Origin: Enhygromyxa salina
GTDB lineage: Bacteria; Myxococcota_A; Polyangia; Nannocystales; Nannocystaceae
DNA length: 64,000 bases
NCBI RefSeq assembly: GCF_000737335.2
Contig: NZ_JMCC02000002.1
Span: 1-64,000 of the forward strand
Direction of reading: 5' to 3'
The notes below the pieces were generated by a model. That model was not told the DNA's origin. It worked only from the letters and a program-made list of their open reading frames with translations, and made no database searches. Positions 26,066 through 35,048 of this stretch are shown piece after piece. A program made the position numbers and the translations under genes. Every line of letters starts with the position of its first letter. Within the stretch, counting starts at the first letter, position 1.

Positions 26066-27898
26066 ATGATCCTCTCGCACCTCGACAGCGACGCCGAGCG
26101 CGACCACGCGATCGTCGGCGACATCGGGGTGCTCTATCCAGCGCCGGTCTCGGATATCGAGGCTGTGTTGCGCTTGCACTTTGCCGAGGCGCCCGCGCAG
26201 ATGCTGCGAGGTCTGCTGATCGGCAGCGACGACGAATACCTCGAGTGGATCGTCGAGCAGCTGCAGCTCATGGGGAAGGTGCCCTTCGCGATGATCGGCG
26301 AGCTCCAGGGCGAAGACTGGGATCGGGTGCGGACCCTCGAGATGCGCTCGCCCAATGGGCGTGAGCCCAATGTCACCTACGACCTCGCCAACACCCCTTG
26401 CTACAACGTCGTCGGCCGCAACGCGTGCATCTATCCCGCTGGCGTCGCGCAGCTGTTTGCGAAGGACGACATGTTGGTCCACATGGGCGTCGAGAGCTAC
26501 GTGGGCGTGCCCTTGTTCGATCCCGGCGGGCGGCCGCTCGGGCTGGTGGCGCTGCTCGACACGCTCGCGTTGGACGAGCCGCGCATGCGCGAGACGCTGG
26601 GCCTGATCCTCGCGTTTCGACCCCGGATCGAGACGGTGCTGATCAACCGGCGGGCGCGGCGAGACTGGGCGTTGCTCAGCGGCAGGATCGCCGCTCCCGA
26701 GCACGGCGATCCGCTGGGGCAGCTCATGGGGTCGTTCGCGCTGGCGATGCAGGTCCGTGGGGCGTTCGTGTCGCGCTTCGTCGACGGGTCCCGGCAGCGA
26801 CTGCGCACCGCGGCGCTGGTCGTGGATGGTCAGCTGCGCGATGCGATCGAGTACGCGCCGCTGGCCGAGGTCGAGCTCGCTGGCGAGGTGTTGATCCGCG
26901 ACGCGTTGGCGTTGGCTTGGCCGGGCGCGGAGGCGCTGGGCCAGTTCGGTGCGAGCTCGTACTTGGTCTCGGGCCTGACCGGCGCCGACGGCCAGCTGAT
27001 CGGTCACCTCGGGCTCATGCACGATCGTCCGCTCAACCGGCGGATCGGCGACCAGCCGGTGGTTCGCGCGTTCAAGCAGCAGGTCACCTTCGATCTGCGT
27101 CGCGCGATGCTCGAGGCCGAGCGGCGGGCGACCGAGCGTCGGTTGCTCGAGCTGCAGCGGACCGAGAGTCTGGGCCTGCTCGCGGGGGGCGTCGCCCACG
27201 ACTTCAACAATTTGTTGGTGGGCATGCTTGGCAACGTCGAGCTCGCGTTGCTCGACCATCTTGGGTCGGGGGCGGGGTCGGGGTCGGGGGCCGCCATGCG
27301 CGAGTACCTCGTCGACATTCGCGACGCGGCTCGCAGCGCGATGCAGCTGTGCCGGCAGATGCTGACCTACGCCGGGCGCGCTGAGGTCGAGGTGACGCGC
27401 TTCGACCTCGTTGCCGAGCTCGATGAACTCAGACGGCTGCTCGCGGCATCGATCTCGCGGACCATCGAGATCGTCGTACGCCGCGAGTCCAAGCACAGCT
27501 GGATCGACGGAGATCCGATCCAGATCCGCCAGCTGCTGATGAACCTCATCACCAACGCCGCCGACGCGATCGGCCAGGCCCGCGGCCGGATCGAGGTGGT
27601 GCTCCGCACGGTCAGCGTCACCAACGCTCAGCCGATCGTTGGCGTGACCGGTGCCCTGGCGCCCGGCAGCTACATATGCCTGGGCGTGCGCGACGACGGC
27701 TGCGGCATGGCCAAGTCCACGCTCGAGCGCATGTTCGATCCCTTCTTCTCGACCAAGCCAAGCGGGCACGGGCTCGGTCTCGCGCCGATGCTGGGGGTCG
27801 TTCGGGCCCATCGCGGGACCGTTGTGGTCAGCTCCGAGTTCGGCGTTGGGACCGACTTTCGCGTGTACTTGCCCGAGGCGCAGACTACCGAAACTTGA
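26066..27898 (+). CDS. Soluble hybrid-less sensor histidine kinase with GAF-like domains
   Basis: A 610-residue kinase with no membrane segment. Residues 1-360 look like two GAF-like sensor modules (MLVHMGVESYVGVPLFDPGG-RPLGLV; ALAMQVRGAFVSRFVDGSRQ). The dimerisation/phosphoacceptor helix is ESLGLLAGGVAHDFNNLLVG near residue 375, the H-D-F-N-N-L-L form typical of HPK4-type (NtrB-like) kinases. HATPase motifs follow: LMNLITNAADAI (N box), VRDDGCGM (G1), FSTKPSGHGLGLAPMLGVV (F and G2 boxes). No receiver domain and no response regulator gene lie nearby, so the partner is elsewhere. The start follows an in-frame TAG directly. It overlaps the convergent TonB-like gene by 14 nt. Confidence 0.88.
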   Translation: MILSHLDSDAERDHAIVGDIGVLYPAPVSDIEAVLRLHFAEAPAQMLRGLLIGSDDEYLEWIVEQLQLMGKVPFAMIGELQGEDWDRVRTLEMRSPNGREPNVTYDLANTPCYNVVGRNACIYPAGVAQLFAKDDMLVHMGVESYVGVPLFDPGGRPLGLVALLDTLALDEPRMRETLGLILAFRPRIETVLINRRARRDWALLSGRIAAPEHGDPLGQLMGSFALAMQVRGAFVSRFVDGSRQRLRTAALVVDGQLRDAIEYAPLAEVELAGEVLIRDALALAWPGAEALGQFGASSYLVSGLTGADGQLIGHLGLMHDRPLNRRIGDQPVVRAFKQQVTFDLRRAMLEAERRATERRLLELQRTESLGLLAGGVAHDFNNLLVGMLGNVELALLDHLGSGAGSGSGAAMREYLVDIRDAARSAMQLCRQMLTYAGRAEVEVTRFDLVAELDELRRLLAASISRTIEIVVRRESKHSWIDGDPIQIRQLLMNLITNAADAIGQARGRIEVVLRTVSVTNAQPIVGVTGALAPGSYICLGVRDDGCGMAKSTLERMFDPFFSTKPSGHGLGLAPMLGVVRAHRGTVVVSSEFGVGTDFRVYLPEAQTTET

Positions 27899-28676
27899 GC
27901 GAGAAGGTCCGCTCGGTGCAGGTCTCGAGCTTCTTCGATCCAACCTCGAGCGGCTTGAAGCGCCAGGTCTTCAGGGTGCGACGCAGGATGTCGTCGACCT
28001 GAGGATCGTTGGGGAATGGGACCTTGGTCTTGACCTTGACGACCTTCCCGGTGCTGTCGATGCAAAACGAGACCGTGCTCTTGCCGTCGCGCTTGTCGAA
28101 CCGGGCTGCTTTTGTCTGTTGCAGCAGCGCCTTGTCAGGGTCGGGCGAGTACACCGCGCGGGCCATGACCGCCGCGAGCGGCTTGACGGTGGTGGTGGTG
28201 GTGGTGGTCGGGGGTTTGGTCGAGATCGGCGGGTGCCCAATGCCAACCGTACCAATGGGGATCCCACCCACGACGCCGCCGACTTGGCCACCTAGCACGC
28301 CGTTGGGGATGCCCTGTGGCACACCAGCGGACTTGTGCTCGGGGATCTTCGTGGGCACCTTCTCCGGCTGGACCTCCTCGAGCGGCTCGGGCTCCTCGGG
28401 GACCTCGTCGTGGGTGTCGGGCTTGTCTTCTTCGACCTTGCTGCCGAGCGGGGGCGGGGGCGGAGGTGGAGGCGGCGGCGGCTGCTCGGCGGTCAGGGCC
28501 AGCAGGATGTACTCGGTCGAGGGCGGGTCGACCCGCGCGATCGACATCTTGCCGGCGACCCACCCGGCCGCGATCATCATCGTGGTCCCGGTGATCGCCA
28601 CCGCTGCGGCAAAGGTCAACATTGCGGCGCGCTGGGGGTTGGGTCGGTTGTGGTCCAGGTAGTGTTCGAAGTTCAT
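27885..28676 (-). CDS. TonB-family energy-transducer-like protein
   Basis: A 263-residue protein. Residues 17-40 form one hydrophobic anchor (AAMLTFAAAVAITGTTMMIA), followed by a proline run (eleven Pro), a Glu/Pro-rich periplasmic spacer (EEPEPLEEVQPEKVPTK), a Gly-rich segment and then a TonB-like C-terminal domain: GKSTVSFCIDSTGKVVKVK-T ... DDILRRTLKTWRFKPLE. The order anchor, proline spacer and C-terminal domain is that of TonB, which couples the inner-membrane ion gradient to outer-membrane transporters. Two Cys (C-I-D, E-T-C-T) are unusual additions. No ExbB/ExbD or TonB-dependent receptor gene is in the window, so it may serve another envelope role, as many myxobacterial TonB/AgmX paralogues do. 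Confidence 0.78.
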   Translation of the reverse strand: MNFEHYLDHNRPNPQRAAMLTFAAAVAITGTTMMIAAGWVAGKMSIARVDPPSTEYILLALTAEQPPPPPPPPPPPLGSKVEEDKPDTHDEVPEEPEPLEEVQPEKVPTKIPEHKSAGVPQGIPNGVLGGQVGGVVGGIPIGTVGIGHPPISTKPPTTTTTTTVKPLAAVMARAVYSPDPDKALLQQTKAARFDKRDGKSTVSFCIDSTGKVVKVKTKVPFPNDPQVDDILRRTLKTWRFKPLEVGSKKLETCTERTFSLKFR

Positions 28677-28694
28677 CGCTTGGCCTCCGCGAAG

Positions 28695-28764
28695 GCGGTT
28701 GCAGCGGGCTCCCGGTGGTTTCAGAAAAACCTCGATTTCTCGCGGGAGCCTGCGCGGCAACCGC
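28695..28764. repeat. Interrupted long inverted repeat in a divergent promoter region
   Basis: Two 8-bp arms pair on each side: GCGGTTGC (28695-28702) with GCAACCGC (28757-28764), and GGCTCCCG (28707-28714) with CGGGAGCC (28743-28750). They are separated by 4 and 6 unpaired bases and a 28-nt centre that is less GC-rich. It lies between the divergent TonB-like and giant kinase genes and could be an operator or an RNA hairpin. Nothing else was seen in the 127-bp gap. Confidence 0.6.
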
Positions 28765-28803
28765 GTGGTCGGGACGCGACGGGGGTGAGGTAAAAACGAG
28801 CGG

Positions 28804-31800
28804 GTGGACGAGGATCTCGAGCAGCCGTTTCCGCGCCTCGAGATGGATGCGGTCGAGCTGCGGCGGCAGCAGCAGCGCCTGCTGACCGCCGTGTTCGGGA
28901 CCCAGGGCGAGGCCCCGCTGCTCAAGCACTACGAGCTGCTTCACGAGCTTGGCCGCGGATCGATGGGGGTCGTGCATGCGGCTCACGATCGCCGGCTGGA
29001 CCGCAAGGTTGCGATCAAGACGCTCGTCGCCGATCAGGATCCCGAGCTGCGCCAGCGGCTGGTCCACGAGGCCGTGGTCATGGCCAAGCTGGCCCACCCA
29101 AACGTGGTGCCGGTCTACGAGATCGGCGAGTTCGAGGACACGACCTTCATCGTCATGGCCTGCGTCGAGGGGGTCGGGCTGCGAGCTTGGTTGGACCAGG
29201 CGCCGCGCAGCGTGGACGAGATCCTCGAGGTGTTCATGGCCGCAGGGGAGGGGCTCGCGGCCGCCCACGCCAAGGGCATCGTGCATCGCGACTTCAAGCC
29301 CGACAACGTGATGGTCGGCGATGACGGACAGGTTCGGGTCATGGACTTTGGCGTCGCGTCGCTGGGGGCGGCCGGGCTGCGGGCGGGTGCGCACGCGCCC
29401 GGGTCCGAGCGAAGCCAGACGGGTATGACGCAGACCGGCGCGCTGGTGGGCACGCCCGCGTACATGGCACCCGAGCAGCTGCGTGGCGGCTGGGCCAACG
29501 CGGCCAGCGATCAATTCGCGTTTTGTGTCGCGCTGCACGAGGTTCTGTATGGCGTGCGGCCCTTCGTTGCGCCCACGCTGCTCGAGCTGCGCGACGTGGT
29601 CGAGCGCGGCGAGCTGCCGGCTCCGCCCCGCGACACCAAGGTCCCGGCGTGGGTCCGCGCGATCGTGGCGCGCGGGCTGTGCTGCGAGGCCGCGCACCGG
29701 TTCGAGTCGATGCGCGCGCTGCTCGACGCGCTCACGGTTGGCGAGCGGGCCCGGTCGCTGCCCGCGTACGTGTTCGTGGCCCACCATGGCGCGGACACGC
29801 TGGAGGTCCTGCGCGTGTGTGAGGACCTGCTCGCGCTGGGCGTGCGTACCTGGCTCGACGTCTGGGAGGACGACGCCGCGTCCAAGGCGGCGCAGATGCT
29901 CGAGCAGGCCCCGGCTGTGCTGGTGGTCCACGGTCCCGGCGGCTGGCCAGCCAACGCCGCGCTCGCGCCGGTGCTGCGGGCCCGGATCTTGGCGGCGCCG
30001 AGCTCGGTGTGGTGCCTCGAGCCGTCGAATGCATCCAATGATCCAGCGCCCGCCGACTGGCCGGCGTTGGTCACGGTTGGGCGCGTCGATCCTGATCAGG
30101 ATGGCTGGTCCGAGCTGTCGCGGCTCGCTGATCTGATCGGGGCCCAGACCGATCGCAGCAGCTGGCTGGCCGATGAGGCCCAGCGCGCTGGGGTCACGGC
30201 CGAGCAGCTCAGCCCCTACCGCGGGCTCGAGGCGTTTCGCGAGCGCGACGCCCGATGGATGTTCGGGCGCGAGCAAGAGACCGCCGAGCTGGTCGAGCGG
30301 GTCCGGTCGAGCACCAGCGGATTCTTGAGCGTGGTCGGTGCGTCGGGCTCGGGCAAGTCGTCGCTGGTGATGGCGGGCCTGTGTCCGGCCCTGCGCTGCG
30401 GCGTGCTGGGGGCGGACCTCGTCTGGCAGATCGCCGTGCTGCGGCCGGGCGCGCGACCGTGCGAGTCGCTCGCCCGCGCGCTGATCGGGCTTCGAGCCGG
30501 TCCGGGTTCGGGCGCGGGCGAGACGGCGCCCAGCGTGGACCAGCTGCGCCAGGCGATGCTCGACGACACCTCGACCGCCGCGTCGATCATTGCCGGGTTG
30601 GTTGCAGCGCGGGCCGAGCCGGCTGGGCCAAGGCTCCGGGTGTTGCTCATCGTCGATCAGCTCGAGGAGCTGTTCACAGAGGCGGGGCTCAGATCTGGAC
30701 CTCCTTCGCCGGAGGTCGCAGCGTTCCTCGAAAATTTACTCAAGGCCACGTGGCGCAAGACGGGGCTGCTGGTGGTGTCGACGCTGCGGGCCGACTTCGT
30801 CCATCGCTGTCTGGAGGTCAGGTCGCTCGCGCGGGTGCTGCATGGCGGCACGCACTTGGTGCTCCCGCCCATGGCCAAGCACCAGATCCGGGTGGCGATC
30901 GAGCAGCCGGCCCGGCGGGTGGGCTACGAGGTCGACCCCACCCTCGTCGCCGAGCTGGTCAACGCCGCAGCCGAGAACCCTGGCCGGCTGCCGCTGCTGC
31001 AGCACGTGCTGCGCGAGCTGTGGCTGCGCCGCGATCGGGACACCCGACAGCTGCGGTACGACGCCTACGAGGACACGGGCGGGCTCGAAGGGGCGATCGC
31101 CGTCGCGGCCGATGCTGCCTTGGACCAACTTCGCCGCGAGCTGGGCGAGCCGGCCGACGACGCGGTCCGGCGGGTGATGACGCGGCTGGTTCACCCCGGC
31201 GAGGTCGCGCGCGGCGACACTCGCCGCCGCGCGACCCGTGACGAGCTTGGCGGGGATCCGCGGACCGCACGGGTCCTGACCGCGTTCGTCAGCGAGGCCC
31301 GGGTGCTCGTCGCGTCGGAGGTCGGCGGCGTCGAGGTGATCGAGATCGCCCACGAGGCGCTGCTGCGCGAGTGGGCCAAGCTGGTCGAGTGGATCGACGT
31401 CGATCGTGACGCGCTGCACCTGCGCCACGAGCTGGCGCAGGGCGCAGACAAGTACGCGGCCCACATGGATCCCGAGTACCTGTGGGGCAAGGGCCGGGTC
31501 GAAGAAGCGATCCGCGTGCTCGGGCAGAGCACCGTCGAGCTCGTCGAGGACGAGCGCCAGTTCCTCGATCGCAGCGCCCAGCGGGTGCGCAAGCGCGAGC
31601 GGCTGGTCCGGTGGGCGGTCGTGGGGGCGTTCTTCGGGTTGATCGCGTTCTCGGGCTTCATGCTGGGTCTGGCCCTCGAGAACCAGCGTCAGGCCACCGA
31701 CAATCAGGCCCTGGCCGCGTCCGAGAGGTCCGCGCGCGAGCGGGCCGACGACGGGATCAACGCGCAAAAGGGGCTGCGCGCGTCGATGCTCGCCCAGGGC

Positions 31801-34023
31801 CGGCTGGATCTCGAGCCGCTGGCGTTGGCGATCGAGGCGCTCGGCGCCTATGGCCCGCCCTTTGATCGCCCGCCCGCCGCCGACGTGTATCAGGGCACCC
31901 TCGACGCGCTCGCGATGCGCGGCGTCGTGGGCCCGATCGCCGCGCTGGAGGCCCACACCCGCAGCGTGGTCGCGGTCGCGTACGCGCCCGATGGTCTGCA
32001 GCTCGCGACCGGCAGCCGTGACGGCAGCGCGCGGCTGTGGGACGCGAGCTCGGGTCAGCTGCTGGCGGTGTTGGAGGGGCACACCCGCAGCGTGACCTCG
32101 GTCGCGTTCTCGCCCGATGGATCGCGACTCGCAACGGCGAGCTGGGATCGCAGCGCGCGGGTCTGGGACGTCAGCGCGGGGACCCAGCTAGCCCAGCTCG
32201 AAGGACATAGCGACGACGTGGTCGAGGTCGTGTTCTCGCCCGATGGCGCGCGGGTGGCCACGGCCAGCTCCGACGACAGCGCGCGGGTCTGGGCCGCCGA
32301 CACGGGGAAGGTCATCGCGGTGCTCGACGGGCATCAGGGCAACGTGAGCGCGATCGCGTTCTCGCCCGACGGCGCGCGGGTGGCCACGGCCAGCCACGAC
32401 GCGACCGCGCGGGTGTGGGACGCGAGCTCGGGCGCGCTGCTGCTGACCCTGGCCGGCCACAACAGCCGGATGCTCGACGTGACCTTCTCGCCCGACGGCG
32501 CGCGGGTTGTCACGTGTGGCTACGAGGGCATCGCGCGGGTCTGGGACGCCGCCACCGGGGATCCGCTCGCGCAGCTCGAGGGCCACGCGAGCAGCGTGGT
32601 CGCGGCCGTGTTCTCGCCGGACGGCTCGCGCGTGGCGACGGCCAGCTTCGACGACACCGCGCGGCTGTGGGATCCAAGCACCGGCGAGCTCCTCACGCAA
32701 TTCACGGGGCACACCGACGACGTGGTCGCGCTGGCGTTCTTGGGCGACGGCACCCGGCTGATCACCGGCAGCGCCGACGCGACCGCGCGGGTCTGGGACC
32801 TCGACTCCGGTAGCGAGCTGGCGAGCTTGGCCGGGCACACCGACGATGTCTTGGCCGTCGCCGCCGCGGCCCACGGATCCCGCTTTGCGACCGCCAGCGC
32901 CGACGCGACCGCGCGGATCTGGGCGCTGAGCACCACGGCGCCGCGCAGCCGGCTCGAAGGCCACACGGGCAAGGTCGCCGCGCTGCGCTACGCCAGCGAC
33001 GGCACCCGCTTGGCCAGCGCCGGCGACGACGGCAGCGTGCGGGTGTGGGATCCAGGCGCGCGCAAGCAAGTGTTCGCGCTCGAGGGCCACGAGAACTCCG
33101 TGGCCGCGCTGGCGTTCTCGCCCGATGGCGCGCGCCTGGCCAGCGCCGGCTACGACTCGAGCGTGCGGCTGTGGGATCTGCGATCGGGCCGCTCGCTCGC
33201 CGTGTTTCAGGGCCACACCAGCTACGTGGTCGCGCTGGCGTTCTCGCCCGACGGCCTGCAGCTGGCCAGCGCCAGCTACGACACGACGGTCCGCTCGTGG
33301 GGCACGCAGTCGCTCGAGCAGCTCGCCGTGTTTCAGGGCCACACCAGCTACGTGGCCGCGCTGGCGTTCTCGCCCGATGGCTCGCGCTTGGCGACGGCCA
33401 GCTACGACGCGAGCGTGCGGGTGTGGGACGTGAACTTTGGGGATCAGCTCGCGCTGCTCGAAGGCCACCGCGGCTACGTGGGCGCGGTCGCGTTTGCGCC
33501 CGACGGCGCCACGATCGCGTCGGCCGGGTGGGATCGCAGCGCGCGGCTGTGGGACGCGAGCTCCGGCGCGCAGCTGCACGCGCTCGAGGGCCATGGGGAT
33601 CGCGTGGTCGCGCTGGCGTTCACCCCGGACGGGGCGCAGCTCGTCACCGCGAGCGCCGACCACAGCGCGCGGCTGTGGGACGTCGATCTCGGCCGGGTCT
33701 TGCAGGCGTTCACGGGGCACACCGACGACGTCGTCGCGCTCGACATCTCCCCCGATGGCACCCGGCTCGCGACCGCGAGCGTCGACGACAGCGTGCGGGT
33801 GTGGCAGCTGAGCACGGGGCAGCAGCTGGCCAAGCTCACCGGGCACACCGGGGACGTCGAGCAGGTCGCGTTCTCGCCGGATGGTTCGTACCTGGCCAGC
33901 GCGGGCTCGGACGGCAGCGTGATGCTCTGGCCCATGCCCGCGGCGGCGCTGGGTTTGGCTTGCGATCGGATCCGGCCCTACATGAAGCGGCCTCGCGTCG
34001 CGAAGATCTGCGATCGACTGTAG
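28804..34023 (+). CDS. Giant Ser/Thr kinase - TIR-like - nSTAND NTPase - 16x WD40 protein
   Basis: A 1739-residue signalling protein. Residues 40-300 are a Hanks-type kinase: ELGRGSMGVVHAAHDRRLDR-KVAIKTL, HRDFKPDN, DFGVA, GTPAYMAPEQL. Residues 318-430 form a TIR-like fold (AYVFVAHHGADTLEVLRVCE, TWLDVWEDDAASKAAQML, PAVLVVHGPGGWP), with W-E at the position of the TIR catalytic glutamate. An nSTAND NTPase follows from about residue 470: SPYRGLEAFRERDARWMFGR, Walker A GASGSGKSS near 511 and Walker B VLLIVDQLEELF. A single hydrophobic segment lies near 940 and 16 WD40 repeats fill 1048-1720. Kinase and TIR joined to a sensor STAND-WD40 body suggests a signal- or threat-triggered switch; that role is inference. 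GTG 28804 follows GAGC and an AAAAAC stretch, without a strong Shine-Dalgarno. The Walker residues are intact. Confidence 0.88.
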   Translation: MDEDLEQPFPRLEMDAVELRRQQQRLLTAVFGTQGEAPLLKHYELLHELGRGSMGVVHAAHDRRLDRKVAIKTLVADQDPELRQRLVHEAVVMAKLAHPNVVPVYEIGEFEDTTFIVMACVEGVGLRAWLDQAPRSVDEILEVFMAAGEGLAAAHAKGIVHRDFKPDNVMVGDDGQVRVMDFGVASLGAAGLRAGAHAPGSERSQTGMTQTGALVGTPAYMAPEQLRGGWANAASDQFAFCVALHEVLYGVRPFVAPTLLELRDVVERGELPAPPRDTKVPAWVRAIVARGLCCEAAHRFESMRALLDALTVGERARSLPAYVFVAHHGADTLEVLRVCEDLLALGVRTWLDVWEDDAASKAAQMLEQAPAVLVVHGPGGWPANAALAPVLRARILAAPSSVWCLEPSNASNDPAPADWPALVTVGRVDPDQDGWSELSRLADLIGAQTDRSSWLADEAQRAGVTAEQLSPYRGLEAFRERDARWMFGREQETAELVERVRSSTSGFLSVVGASGSGKSSLVMAGLCPALRCGVLGADLVWQIAVLRPGARPCESLARALIGLRAGPGSGAGETAPSVDQLRQAMLDDTSTAASIIAGLVAARAEPAGPRLRVLLIVDQLEELFTEAGLRSGPPSPEVAAFLENLLKATWRKTGLLVVSTLRADFVHRCLEVRSLARVLHGGTHLVLPPMAKHQIRVAIEQPARRVGYEVDPTLVAELVNAAAENPGRLPLLQHVLRELWLRRDRDTRQLRYDAYEDTGGLEGAIAVAADAALDQLRRELGEPADDAVRRVMTRLVHPGEVARGDTRRRATRDELGGDPRTARVLTAFVSEARVLVASEVGGVEVIEIAHEALLREWAKLVEWIDVDRDALHLRHELAQGADKYAAHMDPEYLWGKGRVEEAIRVLGQSTVELVEDERQFLDRSAQRVRKRERLVRWAVVGAFFGLIAFSGFMLGLALENQRQATDNQALAASERSARERADDGINAQKGLRASMLAQGRLDLEPLALAIEALGAYGPPFDRPPAADVYQGTLDALAMRGVVGPIAALEAHTRSVVAVAYAPDGLQLATGSRDGSARLWDASSGQLLAVLEGHTRSVTSVAFSPDGSRLATASWDRSARVWDVSAGTQLAQLEGHSDDVVEVVFSPDGARVATASSDDSARVWAADTGKVIAVLDGHQGNVSAIAFSPDGARVATASHDATARVWDASSGALLLTLAGHNSRMLDVTFSPDGARVVTCGYEGIARVWDAATGDPLAQLEGHASSVVAAVFSPDGSRVATASFDDTARLWDPSTGELLTQFTGHTDDVVALAFLGDGTRLITGSADATARVWDLDSGSELASLAGHTDDVLAVAAAAHGSRFATASADATARIWALSTTAPRSRLEGHTGKVAALRYASDGTRLASAGDDGSVRVWDPGARKQVFALEGHENSVAALAFSPDGARLASAGYDSSVRLWDLRSGRSLAVFQGHTSYVVALAFSPDGLQLASASYDTTVRSWGTQSLEQLAVFQGHTSYVAALAFSPDGSRLATASYDASVRVWDVNFGDQLALLEGHRGYVGAVAFAPDGATIASAGWDRSARLWDASSGAQLHALEGHGDRVVALAFTPDGAQLVTASADHSARLWDVDLGRVLQAFTGHTDDVVALDISPDGTRLATASVDDSVRVWQLSTGQQLAKLTGHTGDVEQVAFSPDGSYLASAGSDGSVMLWPMPAAALGLACDRIRPYMKRPRVAKICDRL
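31948..33956 (+). repeat. Sixteen tandem ~126-bp repeats encoding WD40 units
   Basis: The period is 126 bp (42 residues) with the core pattern L-E-G-H-x-x-x-V-x-x-V-A-F-S-P-D-G-x-x-x-A-T-A-S-x-D-x-S-A-R-V-W-D. Neighbouring copies are very alike at DNA level (for example TTTCAGGGCCACACCAGCTA occurs in two adjacent copies near 33200 and 33340), showing repeated duplication or conversion. Units 7 and 8 are the most degenerate. Confidence 0.92.
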
Positions 34024-34082
34024 GCTCCAACCTCCACGAGAGCCTGTTGTATCCTTGTCCCAGAACCAGTACTAGTGCCAGT

Positions 34083-35048
34083 ATGTCAGAGTGGGATAAC
34101 AAGAACGAACTCGTCGGGGCCAGCCTCTCCAAGGTGCCTGTGTTGGGTGAGGCACTCGCTACAGTCTACCGCGGGTTCCAACGCGACCTTAGCGACTACC
34201 ATCAGCAAACGCGCATGAGCGACTTCGAACTGCTCATGCGGGAGTTTGCTCAGCACTCGTCTGACCGTGCAGGCACGGAAGACGACGCGGCTTGGTATGA
34301 AGAGCGCCTGAAGGACCCCGAGGTTTCCGAGACTCTATTGATGAAGTTTCGCGCGATGGAGCGAGCGCCTGGGCGCTATGCTCGGTTGTCAATGGCGAAG
34401 ACCTTTGGCATCTACTTCGGCAACGATCGTCCGGCTGACGAGTTGTATCGCGCTGTTGGCCGATTCTTGGAGACGGCGACCGACGACATGGTTGCCAGCG
34501 CCAAGACGTTATCAGAACTTGTCCGTCAATTCGCCGCTCAATCCGAGGTCGGCTATGTTGAGGTGCGAGTCATGGGAATTGGGGGGCAGCTAAACTTCCA
34601 CGTCCAAGTCCAAGTTGCTAGCGGTGAGATTGTGCCGCACATGGAACCGACTCAGGTCCCTCGGACCTTACTGTTCCGCATGATCGCTGCGCTGAAGAAT
34701 GCCGGCATCGGGGAGGACGTGATGGGCGGAGGCGCTGGCGCCATGTCGGGCGGGGGAGTCATTGCGTTCTCGGCGGAAGGGCTCGGCCATGTACGTCTAT
34801 TGGCCGGCTTTTTGGTCATCGACCGCAGCCTGGAACAGAAGATCCTCTCAGTCTTGCCTGAGAACGACGATGGCCTCACTCTGCTCGAACTGCACACCAA
34901 GTTGGACTCCATTGCGGCTGGCGGCTTGAGGTATGCCGAACTGCGCGAGGCCCTTGCTCGCCTCGAACTCGAGGAAAAAATCCAACTGACTGACGCACGA
35001 ATTGTCCATCAAACAAAAGGCACCCACATCGAGACCCAGGATGGCTAA
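34083..35048 (+). CDS. Hypothetical protein with C-terminal winged-helix-like region
   Basis: A 321-residue protein I cannot place in a family. The N-terminus (MSEWDNKNELVGASLSKVPV, LGEALATVYRGFQRDLSDYH) is helical and amphipathic. The middle has VEVRVMGIGGQLNFHVQVQV, and residues 225-240 include a Gly-rich GGGAGAMSGGGV loop. The last 70 residues (KILSVLPENDDGLTLLELHT-KLDSI ... ALARLELEEKIQLTDARI) look like a winged helix. Codons are less GC-rich than in the flanking kinase genes, suggesting recent acquisition. The gene ends inside the start of a DUF4238 relic (ATGGCTAA, 8-nt overlap), so the two formed a two-gene unit. Confidence 0.7.
   Translation: MSEWDNKNELVGASLSKVPVLGEALATVYRGFQRDLSDYHQQTRMSDFELLMREFAQHSSDRAGTEDDAAWYEERLKDPEVSETLLMKFRAMERAPGRYARLSMAKTFGIYFGNDRPADELYRAVGRFLETATDDMVASAKTLSELVRQFAAQSEVGYVEVRVMGIGGQLNFHVQVQVASGEIVPHMEPTQVPRTLLFRMIAALKNAGIGEDVMGGGAGAMSGGGVIAFSAEGLGHVRLLAGFLVIDRSLEQKILSVLPENDDGLTLLELHTKLDSIAAGGLRYAELREALARLELEEKIQLTDARIVHQTKGTHIETQDG

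Noticed and set aside
25865..27943. 692-residue minus-strand open frame opposite the histidine kinase
   Set aside because: The kinase on the plus strand has H, N, G1, F and G2 boxes in order; the opposite frame is low-complexity Arg/Asp/His sequence without motifs.
28135..30276. 713-residue minus-strand frame opposite the kinase start
   Set aside because: It spans the divergent promoter region and two real genes in other frames; only shadow composition.
32188..33846. 552-residue minus-strand open frame across the WD40 array
   Set aside because: Its periodicity simply mirrors the WD40 repeats; it is a shadow frame.
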